From CAMDTE01 sp034679985 (GTDB lineage Bacteria; Bacteroidota; Bacteroidia; Flavobacteriales; Schleiferiaceae): DNA of 29,853 nt. The position numbers and the translations under genes were made by a program. Within the stretch, counting starts at the first letter, position 1. The number at the start of each line of letters is the position of its first letter. The notes under the pieces were generated by a model that ran no database searches, was not told where the DNA came from, and saw only the letters and a list, made by a program, of their open reading frames with translations. The stretch is taken from assembly GCA_034679985.1 (NCBI GenBank), contig JAXITR010000025.1, positions 1 to 29,853 on the forward strand, given 5' to 3'. Below are positions 22,820 to 29,853 of the stretch, one piece after another.

Positions 22820-24349
22820 ATGCCCTATATGCCTACCCCTGCTCCAATGCGCGCTTTGGTGTCCGTTTTTTCAAAAGAAGGTCTTGAGCCTCTGCTCCGA
22901 GCCCTTCACAATCAAGGAGTTACATTTTTATCTACGGGCGGCACGTATGCGTTCATTGAGTCTCTTGGCTTGCCCGTTTCCGCCGTTGAGTCTTTAACGG
23001 GTTTTCCGGAAATTTTGGACGGTCGGGTAAAAACTTTACATCCGGCGGTATTCGGAGGTATTTTGTACCGCCGAGACGATGCTTCGCACCGAGCTTCTAT
23101 GGAGCGGCACGCATTGGCTTCCATCGATATTGTCATCGTGGATTTGTATCCGTTCAACGAAACCGTTGCCGCAGGCGGAACGCATGATGAGATCATCGAG
23201 AAAATAGACATAGGTGGAATTTCATTGATTCGTGCCGCAGCCAAAAACTTCCGCGATGTTTGGATTATTCCCGAACGCGGCGCCTATGCTGATGCATTAA
23301 ATTGGGTAGAAACGAATGGTGTTCAAACAACCATTGAACTGCGCCAAAAATTTGCAGCACGCGCCTTTTCCGTTACCCACCGGTACGACGGAGCTATTGG
23401 AAATTGGGTAGCGGGCGGATCGCTGGATACCTCTGCATTGCTCAGCGACGGCAGATCCTTGAGGTATGGTGAGAATCCCCACCAAAAAGGCGCCTTTCAC
23501 GGCGACTTGAGCGCCCTTTTGGAACAAGTGCATGGCAAAGAATTGAGCTACAACAATTTGCTAGACGTGGACGCGGCCGTTCAACTCATGGGTGAATTTG
23601 AAAAGGAACCTGCTGTAGCCATCATCAAACACAACAATGCATGTGGCGTTGCACAACGTCCAACACAGCGTGCGGCTTGGGACGCAGCGTTGGCTGGCGA
23701 TCCCGTTTCTGCCTTTGGTGGGGTGCTCATTTTCAATACGGCATTGGATGAAGAGACGGCTGAAGCGGTTCATGAATTGTTCTTTGAAGTAGCCATTGCT
23801 CCCGGATTCTCTGATGAAGCATTGGCTTTGTTGCAGCAAAAGAAAAACCGCATCATCCTCCGCTGGAAACCACAGCCGTTGCCCAGTCAAATGGTGCGCT
23901 CCGCATTAAACGGTTTTTTGGTGGAAGAGCGGGACACTCATTCGGATTCAGTCCAGGATTTTCAGACCGTAACCAACACTTCGCCGTCGGCTTCCGAGCT
24001 TCGGGATTTGGTAGTGGCCTCCGCAATTTGCAAACACACCAAGAGCAACACGATTGTTCTCGTGAAGGATGGCCAACTGCTCGGCAGCGGAACCGGACAA
24101 ACTTCGCGAGTGGATGCCCTTGAACAAGCGATTCGTAAGGCGAAAACCTTTAACTTTGACTTGAACGGAGCAGTTTTGGCTTCCGATGCGTTTTTCCCCT
24201 TCCCAGACTGTGTGGAATTGGCGCATGTGGCAGGCATAACAGCGGTCGTTCAACCGGGGGGATCGGTAAAAGACAACCTGAGCATCGACTACTGCAACGC
24301 GCACGGGATGTCCATGGTTTTCACCGGAATTCGCCATTTCAAGCATTGA
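22820..24349 (+). CDS. purH: Bifunctional AICAR formyltransferase / IMP cyclohydrolase
   Basis: PurH catalyses the last two steps of de novo purine synthesis, from AICAR to IMP. The 509-residue product has the N-terminal MGS-like IMP cyclohydrolase domain (about 10-200) with STGGTYAFIESLG, KTLHPAVFGGIL, DLYPFNETVAAGG and DIGGISLIRAAAKN. The AICAR transformylase domain follows with SLRYGENPHQKGAF, the catalytic Lys270-His271 in KHNNACGVA, DPVSAFGGV, and the C-terminal DAFFPFPDCVELA and TAVVQPGGSVKDN. ATG codons at 22820, 22829 and 22847 are all possible; the first is listed. It ends 13 bases before mreB and appears to be the first gene of the cell-shape operon. Confidence 0.97.
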   Translation: MPYMPTPAPMRALVSVFSKEGLEPLLRALHNQGVTFLSTGGTYAFIESLGLPVSAVESLTGFPEILDGRVKTLHPAVFGGILYRRDDASHRASMERHALASIDIVIVDLYPFNETVAAGGTHDEIIEKIDIGGISLIRAAAKNFRDVWIIPERGAYADALNWVETNGVQTTIELRQKFAARAFSVTHRYDGAIGNWVAGGSLDTSALLSDGRSLRYGENPHQKGAFHGDLSALLEQVHGKELSYNNLLDVDAAVQLMGEFEKEPAVAIIKHNNACGVAQRPTQRAAWDAALAGDPVSAFGGVLIFNTALDEETAEAVHELFFEVAIAPGFSDEALALLQQKKNRIILRWKPQPLPSQMVRSALNGFLVEERDTHSDSVQDFQTVTNTSPSASELRDLVVASAICKHTKSNTIVLVKDGQLLGSGTGQTSRVDALEQAIRKAKTFNFDLNGAVLASDAFFPFPDCVELAHVAGITAVVQPGGSVKDNLSIDYCNAHGMSMVFTGIRHFKH

Positions 24350-24362
24350 TACTTAAACGGGA

Positions 24363-25391
24363 ATGGGCCTTTTTGACTTTTTAACGTACGACATTGCGAT
24401 TGACCTGGGAACGGCCAATACGCTCATTATTCACAACGACAAGGTGGTGGTTGACGCTCCTTCCATTGTTGCGTTGGACCGAACGACGGGTGGATTTCTT
24501 GCAGTGGGCGAAACGGCCATGCAGATGCACGGCAAAACCCACGACAACATTCGAACCATTCGGCCGTTGAAAGACGGCGTCATTGCCGATTTTGTTGCTT
24601 CCGAGCACATGATTCGGGAATTGATCAAGAGCATCCCGGGTTTGACGGGCAGGTTGTTCGCACCGTCGCTTCGCATGGTTATCTGCATACCAAGTGGCAT
24701 TACCGAGGTGGAGAAACGGGCAGTTAAAGACAGTGCTGAGCACGCCAACGCCAAGGAAGTGTACCTCATCCACGAACCCATGGCCGCAGCCATAGGTATT
24801 GGCGTAGATGTGCTGGAACCCAAAGGCAATATGATCATTGACATTGGCGGAGGCACCACAGAAATTGCGGTTTTGGCGTTGGGTGGAATTGTTTGCGATG
24901 AGAGCATCAAGGTTGCTGGTGACGTTTTCACCAACGATATTGTTTACTACATGCGTACGCAGCACAATCTCTCCATTGGCGAACGAATGGCGGAGCAAAT
25001 CAAAATTCAAATCGGCTCTGCCATTGAATCTTTGCCCGACGGTCCAGAGGACATGGCTGTTCAGGGACGCGATTTACTTTCTGGGAAACCCAAATCCATC
25101 ACGATTTCGTATCGCGAAGTGGCACGCGCCCTGGATAAATCGATTTTGCGAATTGAGGATTCCGTGATGAAAGCCTTGGCCAACACACCGCCAGAATTAT
25201 CTGCAGACATTTATAACTCTGGAATCTATATGGCTGGTGGAGGTTCACTGCTCCGCGGTTTGGATCAGCGCATTTCCATGAAAACAGATTTGCCTGTTTA
25301 TGTTGCGGAGGACCCACTGCGTGCCGTAGTTCGTGGTACCGGAATTGCGTTGAAAAACATCGAGAAGTACAAAACACTTTTGATGCGCTGA
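24363..25391 (+). CDS. mreB: Rod-shape actin homologue MreB
   Basis: MreB polymerises beneath the inner membrane and guides the elongasome. The 342-residue product has the actin-fold motifs: phosphate-1 YDIAIDLGTANT (residues 9-20), IRPLKDGVIADF, the phosphate-2 loop IIDIGGGTTEIAVLALGG, and the adenosine-binding MAGGGSLLRGLDQRI. The N-terminal MGLFDFLTYD matches membrane-binding MreB starts. It is followed by mreC after 4 bases and preceded by purH, so wall elongation genes are likely transcribed from the purH promoter. Confidence 0.97.
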   Translation: MGLFDFLTYDIAIDLGTANTLIIHNDKVVVDAPSIVALDRTTGGFLAVGETAMQMHGKTHDNIRTIRPLKDGVIADFVASEHMIRELIKSIPGLTGRLFAPSLRMVICIPSGITEVEKRAVKDSAEHANAKEVYLIHEPMAAAIGIGVDVLEPKGNMIIDIGGGTTEIAVLALGGIVCDESIKVAGDVFTNDIVYYMRTQHNLSIGERMAEQIKIQIGSAIESLPDGPEDMAVQGRDLLSGKPKSITISYREVARALDKSILRIEDSVMKALANTPPELSADIYNSGIYMAGGGSLLRGLDQRISMKTDLPVYVAEDPLRAVVRGTGIALKNIEKYKTLLMR

Positions 25392-25395
25392 TTAC

Positions 25396-26226
25396 ATGCG
25401 GAACCTCTTCCGGTTTCTGGTCCGTTACCACTTGTTTCTCCTGTTCTTAATTGCGCAGATCTGGGCACTCACGGCGGCCTTTAGCGTCCGACCCTACCAC
25501 CAGTCATTCGCATGGAATACCGCTCAAAACACCGCCGCATCCGTCCAAAAAGTTTACACGGACGCGGAGAATTATACGCGTTTACGGGATATAAACCGTG
25601 ATTTGGCTCGTGAAAATGCAACTTTACGTGCTCGGCTGTCTGCTTCACGAATGGACGAAACCATCCGAAAGGGTTCGGTACAAGATTCGTTGCAATCCTA
25701 CACGTATCAGGAAGCGGAAGTGATCAACGCTTCATTTCACAAACGCAGCAACTACCTAACCATCAACCGGGGTTACAACCACGGTATTCGCCCAGGACAA
25801 GGCGTGATTTCACCTCTTGGGGTGGTTGGCGTGGTTCACGAGGTCTCGAAACACTATGCCACGGTAATTCCAATTCTCCATCGCCGCACTCGATTGAGCG
25901 GCTCGATGGCGCGTACGAAACACTTTGGCTCTGTATTGTGGGAAGGTGGTAACCATCGGATTGCCACCATGGTCGACGTTGCTCGTCAAGCCAATGTGAA
26001 AAAAGGAGATTGGGTACTTTCGGACACGCGCAGTGGCTTATTCCCGAGCGGGATTAAAATTGGCCAAGTTAAATCGTTTGCTTTGGACCCTTCCAGTCAA
26101 AGCTATGTTCTGGATGTAAAACTTTCCGTTGACTTTGCTGCACTGCAAACGGTATACATCGTAGAAAACCTTTACAAGAAGGAACAAAAAGCCTTGGAGG
26201 CACATGCTGAACCAGAAGCCCAATGA
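25396..26226 (+). CDS. mreC: Rod shape-determining protein MreC
   Basis: MreC is a bitopic periplasmic scaffold that activates PBP2-RodA. The 276-residue product has one N-terminal transmembrane helix (about 8-30, YHLFLLFLIAQIWALTAAF). A coiled coil follows (about 50-90, with RDINRDLARENATLRARLSAS), then the paired beta-barrel domains with INRGYNHGIRPGQGVISPLG, VVGVVHEVSKHYATVIPI and KKGDWVLSDTRSGLFPSG. It ends with a charged Glu/Lys tail. ATGA overlap (26223-26226) joins it to mreD. Confidence 0.95.
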   Translation: MRNLFRFLVRYHLFLLFLIAQIWALTAAFSVRPYHQSFAWNTAQNTAASVQKVYTDAENYTRLRDINRDLARENATLRARLSASRMDETIRKGSVQDSLQSYTYQEAEVINASFHKRSNYLTINRGYNHGIRPGQGVISPLGVVGVVHEVSKHYATVIPILHRRTRLSGSMARTKHFGSVLWEGGNHRIATMVDVARQANVKKGDWVLSDTRSGLFPSGIKIGQVKSFALDPSSQSYVLDVKLSVDFAALQTVYIVENLYKKEQKALEAHAEPEAQ

Positions 26227-26726
26227 GAACTGCTGTCCTTTACACGTTAAGCCTGTTCCTCGTGATGGCCTTCCAACTGTTGTTGTTGGAAAATGTTCAA
26301 CTTTTGGGTTATTTAAACCCCTACTACTACCCTATACTGGTTCTGTTGTGGCCATTGAAATGGAACCGAGCTCTTAGCCTGGTTGTTGCCTTTGGACTGG
26401 GATTCGTCATGGATTTCTTTGAGAATTCCGGTGGACTGCACACGTCTGCGCTCGTTTTACTCGCCTATGTTCGCCCGTTGTTGCTGCAATCTTTGGTTGC
26501 ACGAGCCGTTGAGGAGGGTCTATCCGTAGACTTACCCACCTTGGGGCCCTCAAAGTTTTTGACCTTCACCGCAATGGGTCTGTTCGTTTTTCATTTCTGG
26601 CTTTTTGCATTGGAGGCATTTGCTTGGAGTGAACTATTTTGGGTACTGATTCGTTCATTGGCATCCACGGCGGTGAGTGCCGCAATGGTGTATGCAACCC
26701 AATTGCTGATGCTCTCCAAAGAATGA
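26223..26726 (+). CDS. mreD: Rod shape-determining protein MreD
   Basis: MreD is a small polytopic inner-membrane partner of MreC. The 167-residue product is strongly hydrophobic with about five transmembrane segments, including an N-terminal one (LYTLSLFLVMAFQLLLLENV). It carries the family motif region YYYPILVLLWPLKWNRALSL and FGLGFVMDFFENSGGLH, where the Asp/Phe pattern of MreD is clear. It is coupled by ATGA on both sides, to mreC and to mrdA. Assignment is supported by topology, motif and synteny. Confidence 0.93.
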   Translation: MRTAVLYTLSLFLVMAFQLLLLENVQLLGYLNPYYYPILVLLWPLKWNRALSLVVAFGLGFVMDFFENSGGLHTSALVLLAYVRPLLLQSLVARAVEEGLSVDLPTLGPSKFLTFTAMGLFVFHFWLFALEAFAWSELFWVLIRSLASTAVSAAMVYATQLLMLSKE

Positions 26727-28552
26727 AAAGACAGCAGCTGTTTTTCTTTTTATTTGGTGTCGTTGGCTTAATTTATATCCTTCGTCTGTTTACGATTCAA
26801 TTATTGGATCCGTCGTATAAACTAAGTGCAGACAACAACGCCAAGCGAATTATTAAGGTTTACCCACCACGCGGTTTTATCTACGACCGCAACGGTGAGC
26901 TTTTGGTGGCCAATCAAGTTGCGTATGATCTGATGGTCATCCCTCGTCAAGTAAAGGCATTTGACACCACACAGTTTGCTCGGTTGCTCAGCATTGACCG
27001 CGCTTACGTAAAGTCTGAATTGACGAAGGCGCGGGTTTATTCTCCCTACCGCGCCAGTGTCTTTCTAAAAATGTTAACGGTGGACGACTACGCCCGCGTT
27101 CAAGAACGACTGAACGACTACCGTGGTTTTTTCGTTCAGCGCCGAATTCTGCGGGATTATACAGTAAACTATGGAGCCAATGTTTTTGGATTCATCGGCG
27201 AAGTAACGGACCTCTACATCAAGGATCACCCGGAGTATGAATTGGGAGACTTGGTGGGGCAAGCTGGGATTGAGAAGGCGTACGAAGAGGTACTGCGCGG
27301 TAAGGCCGGAGTTCAGTACCGACTCGTCGATAATTTCAACCGGGAAATGGGGCCGTACATGGACGGTCAATTCGACCAAGACCCGCTCCCGGGAAAGGAT
27401 GTTACAAGTACCATCGACGGTGTTTTGCAAGCGTATGGCGAGGCCCTAATGTCAGGGAAACGAGGCAGTATTGTTGCCATTGAACCTGCTACCGGCGAAA
27501 TCCTTGCCCTAGTCACCGCGCCAAGTTACCGACCGTCCGCACTGGTGGGAAGAAAGCGTTCGCGGAATTATGCAGCTCTCTACCGAGATTCCATCAACAA
27601 ACCATTGTACGACCGCGGTCTTTTGGCGGAATACCCTCCAGGGTCTCCCTTTAAGTTGATGAATGCACTCATTGGCCTGGAGACCCAGGCTATTACGGCG
27701 GATACTCGGTACACCTGCAACCACGGCTTTCATTTCGGGAGTTTGAGAGTAGGATGCCACTGCAGCGGGGGTTCCATGGCTTTGCAACACGCCATCACCA
27801 CCAGTTGCAACAACTATTTCTGTACCACCTACAAAGCCATCATTGAAAAGTTCCCAACAGCTCGGCAGGGCATGGATGCCTGGAGCAACCACGTCAAAAG
27901 TTTTGGCATGGGGAAATTCTTGGGGTCGGATTTACCCACCGGACGAAAGGGATTTGTGCCGGATGCCGCTTTTTACACACGCATTTATGGTGGAACTTCT
28001 TGGCGTGCTGTAACCACTATTTCCAACGGTATTGGCCAGGGTGAACTTTTGGTAACCCCCATGCAGCTGGCCAACATGACTGCAGCCATCGCGAACCGTG
28101 GACATTGGTACATCCCGCATATTATCAAAAAAGTTGGGAAGCAACCCGTAAACAATCCCGACTTTTTCAAAAAGCAGAGAACCACCGTGCACCCCAAGTA
28201 CTTTGAAGTGGTCATCAACGGTATGTTTGATGTTTTTGAAATCGGAACGGCCGCCGGTTCCAAGGTGAAGCACATCCAGATGTGTGGAAAAACGGGGACC
28301 GCAGAAAATCCACACGGCCAAGACCACTCTATTTTTGTAGCCTTCGCCCCAAAAGACAACCCAAAAATTGCCTTGGCTATGATCGTGGAAAATGGGTACT
28401 GGGGGGCTCGTTGGGCAGCTCCCATCTCTTCCTTAATGATTGAGAAATACCTCACGGATTCAATTTCCCGTCCGGACTTGGAACGACGTATGATCGAGGG
28501 CAATCTTCAAGGTGAGTACGGTATGTCCACGAAAACAAAATTGCCGTTATGA
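26723..28552 (+). CDS. mrdA: Penicillin-binding protein 2 (elongasome transpeptidase)
   Basis: PBP2 cross-links peptidoglycan during side-wall growth and is paired with RodA. The start at 26723 is chosen because ATGA couples it to mreD and gives a normal short cytoplasmic N-terminus followed at once by the transmembrane anchor (FFFLFGVVGLIYILRLF). The 609-residue product has the pedestal/dimerisation domain with YPPRGFIYDRNGELLVANQ. The transpeptidase domain has all three motifs: SPFK (catalytic Ser308, Lys311), SCN (361-363) and KTGT (from 523). The mobile GIGQGELLVTPMQLANMTAA segment is also present. It is coupled to rodA by ATGA. Confidence 0.97.
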   Translation: MKRQQLFFFLFGVVGLIYILRLFTIQLLDPSYKLSADNNAKRIIKVYPPRGFIYDRNGELLVANQVAYDLMVIPRQVKAFDTTQFARLLSIDRAYVKSELTKARVYSPYRASVFLKMLTVDDYARVQERLNDYRGFFVQRRILRDYTVNYGANVFGFIGEVTDLYIKDHPEYELGDLVGQAGIEKAYEEVLRGKAGVQYRLVDNFNREMGPYMDGQFDQDPLPGKDVTSTIDGVLQAYGEALMSGKRGSIVAIEPATGEILALVTAPSYRPSALVGRKRSRNYAALYRDSINKPLYDRGLLAEYPPGSPFKLMNALIGLETQAITADTRYTCNHGFHFGSLRVGCHCSGGSMALQHAITTSCNNYFCTTYKAIIEKFPTARQGMDAWSNHVKSFGMGKFLGSDLPTGRKGFVPDAAFYTRIYGGTSWRAVTTISNGIGQGELLVTPMQLANMTAAIANRGHWYIPHIIKKVGKQPVNNPDFFKKQRTTVHPKYFEVVINGMFDVFEIGTAAGSKVKHIQMCGKTGTAENPHGQDHSIFVAFAPKDNPKIALAMIVENGYWGARWAAPISSLMIEKYLTDSISRPDLERRMIEGNLQGEYGMSTKTKLPL

Positions 28553-29808
28553 GGGAATCACGCGGTTGGTTTGGGAAAATAGATTGGATTGCAGTTCTGC
28601 TTTATGCGGGCTTGGTTCTGTTCGGATGGTTGAATATTTATGCTGCAGTGTTCAACGAGGAGTTTGGAAATATTTGGGATACCAGTCAGGAATACGGCAA
28701 GCAATTGATCTTTATTGGAGCTGGCCTGGTACTGATTTTGGTGGTACTACTTTCCGATGCCCGTTTGTACGAGCTTTTGGCTATACCCATCTACTTGATC
28801 ACATTGGCCTTGTTGGCCTTAGTCTTGGTGGCCGGCAAGGAGGTTGGCGGAAATAAGAGTTGGTTGGTATTGGGAGGATTCACCCTGCAGCCTTCAGAAT
28901 TGGCCAAATTCGGTACATCGTTGGTGTTGAGTTGGTACCTAGCCTTTAAAAATGTGGATGTTGCGCAATGGCGTTACCGCTGGATGCCTCTACTCCTATT
29001 GGTATTGCCAATGATCTTGATCTTGGCGCAACCGGACACCGGATCGGCCTTGGTTTTTTTCTCCTTTGCTCTGGTACTTTACCGGGCCGGCCTTCCCATG
29101 TACTATCTATTGCTGGGTCTGTGGGCTATTGTCTTGGTGGTGGTGACCTTGCTTTTTGACGCATTAAATGTTAGTATCGGACTGACGGTCCTAGCGTTAA
29201 CCGTATTAATGTTGTTGAGACGACAGCGGAAAATCGCTCTGCCTATTTTTATAGGTCTTGGATTGAGTTTGGCGCTCACCTTGGGCACGGGATTCTTTTT
29301 TAACCAAATCCTGCAGCCGCACCAACAGATGCGCGTCAATTTGTTGTTGGGTAAAGTAGAGGACAGCCGGGCGGCTGGCTACCAAACAGCACAGTCCCTC
29401 ATTGCAATCGGTTCCGGTGGTTTTAGTGGAAAAGGATTTCTACAGGGAACCCAAACCAAATTCAATTTTGTTCCGGCGCAATCAACCGACTACATTTTTT
29501 GCACCGTCGGCGAAGAATGGGGGTTTCTAGGATCTGTTACCGTATTGCTGGCTTTTCTGGGGCTTCTTTACCGGCTGGTTTTCTTGGCCGAGCGTCAAAA
29601 AAGTCCCTTCGCCCGCTACTATGGGTACTGCGTGGTATCCATATTGTTCTTTCACTTGGTAGTGAACATTGGAATGACCTTGGGGATCATGCCGGTTATT
29701 GGAATTCCGCTGCCCTTTTTTAGCTACGGAGGTTCGTCCCTCTGGGGCTTTACCCTGCTGTTATTTGTCTTCATCAAGTTGGATGCCCAGCGTTGGCAAG
29801 AGCTTTGA
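28549..29808 (+). CDS. rodA: SEDS peptidoglycan glycosyltransferase RodA
   Basis: RodA polymerises lipid II in the inner membrane as the partner of PBP2. The 419-residue product has about ten transmembrane helices. The SEDS motifs are KSWLVLGGFTLQPSELAKF, QPDTGSALVFF, and the extracellular loop with VEDSRAAGYQTAQSLIAIGSGG, whose Asp272 aligns by eye with the catalytic Asp262 of E. coli RodA. The FtsW/RodA/SpoVE signature MPVIGIPLPFFSYGGSS lies near the C-terminus. It is the last gene of the purH-mre operon and is followed by a terminator that runs into the window edge. Confidence 0.96.
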   Translation: MRESRGWFGKIDWIAVLLYAGLVLFGWLNIYAAVFNEEFGNIWDTSQEYGKQLIFIGAGLVLILVVLLSDARLYELLAIPIYLITLALLALVLVAGKEVGGNKSWLVLGGFTLQPSELAKFGTSLVLSWYLAFKNVDVAQWRYRWMPLLLLVLPMILILAQPDTGSALVFFSFALVLYRAGLPMYYLLLGLWAIVLVVVTLLFDALNVSIGLTVLALTVLMLLRRQRKIALPIFIGLGLSLALTLGTGFFFNQILQPHQQMRVNLLLGKVEDSRAAGYQTAQSLIAIGSGGFSGKGFLQGTQTKFNFVPAQSTDYIFCTVGEEWGFLGSVTVLLAFLGLLYRLVFLAERQKSPFARYYGYCVVSILFFHLVVNIGMTLGIMPVIGIPLPFFSYGGSSLWGFTLLLFVFIKLDAQRWQEL

Positions 29809-29831
29809 TTGGCCGGGCCATTAAGCTCACC

Positions 29832-29853
29832 AAAAAAGGCGGCCCATCGGGCC
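29832..29853. terminator. Probable bidirectional terminator, cut by the window end
   Basis: An A6 tract (29832-29837) precedes GGCGGCCC (29838-29845), an ATC loop and GGGCC (29849-29853). If the sequence beyond the edge continues GCC and T residues, the stem would be 8 bp with a T-tract on both strands. Only five base pairs are visible. It follows rodA by 23 bases, and on the minus strand the A6 tract would serve as the terminal U-run of a converging gene. Confidence 0.55.

Noticed and set aside
26639..26722. N-terminal extension of PBP2 by 28 codons from an upstream ATG
   Set aside because: It would overlap mreD by 88 bases and add a non-conserved segment before the membrane anchor; the ATGA start at 26723 fits the family and the operon style.

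Overview
The window is a stretch of chromosome from a member of the Bacteroidota, most likely a flavobacteria-like lineage with a moderate GC content. Four things support this: promoter-like TAnnTTTG boxes in place of the classical -10, no clear Shine-Dalgarno sequences, secreted proteins with the CHU_C / gliding-motility C-terminal sorting domain next to a PorP/SprF protein (type IX secretion), and a DUF4290 gene beside murA. No rRNA, tRNA, CRISPR array, insertion sequence or phage gene was seen. Coding density is very high, and no gap between genes exceeds about 160 bases.

Positions 1-8464 (minus strand) hold a fused str/S10/spc ribosomal cluster, transcribed rpsL-rpsG-fusA-rpsJ-rplC-rplD-rplW-rplB-rpsS-rplV-rpsC-rplP-rpmC-rpsQ-rplN. 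The last gene is cut by the left edge. There is no tuf gene between fusA and rpsJ. A good Bacteroidota-type promoter lies just upstream of rpsL.

Positions 8626-15385 (plus strand) read away from it: a UvrD/PcrA helicase, a DUF4290 protein, murA (with Asp in place of the usual catalytic Cys), a TlpA-like membrane-anchored thioredoxin, then grpE and dnaJ. A striking 40-base inverted repeat made of two TGYCA/TGGCA palindromes precedes grpE. A strong bidirectional hairpin terminator follows dnaJ.

Positions 15454-20903 (minus strand) form a three-gene surface/secretion operon: a large adhesin-like protein with a type B T9SS sorting domain, a PorP/SprF protein fused to a coiled coil and a C-terminal SPOR domain, and a second type B sorting-domain protein. 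The two secreted proteins share a homologous C-terminal region of about 170 residues. This is the most unusual locus in the window.

Positions 21014-22760 hold a GAF-fold free-methionine sulfoxide reductase-like gene (plus) and a MacB/FtsX-type ABC permease without its ATPase (minus). Positions 22820-29808 (plus strand) form one tight operon: purH followed by the complete rod-shape module mreB-mreC-mreD-mrdA(PBP2)-rodA, with ATGA overlaps at mreC/mreD, mreD/mrdA and mrdA/rodA. The window ends inside what looks like a bidirectional terminator.
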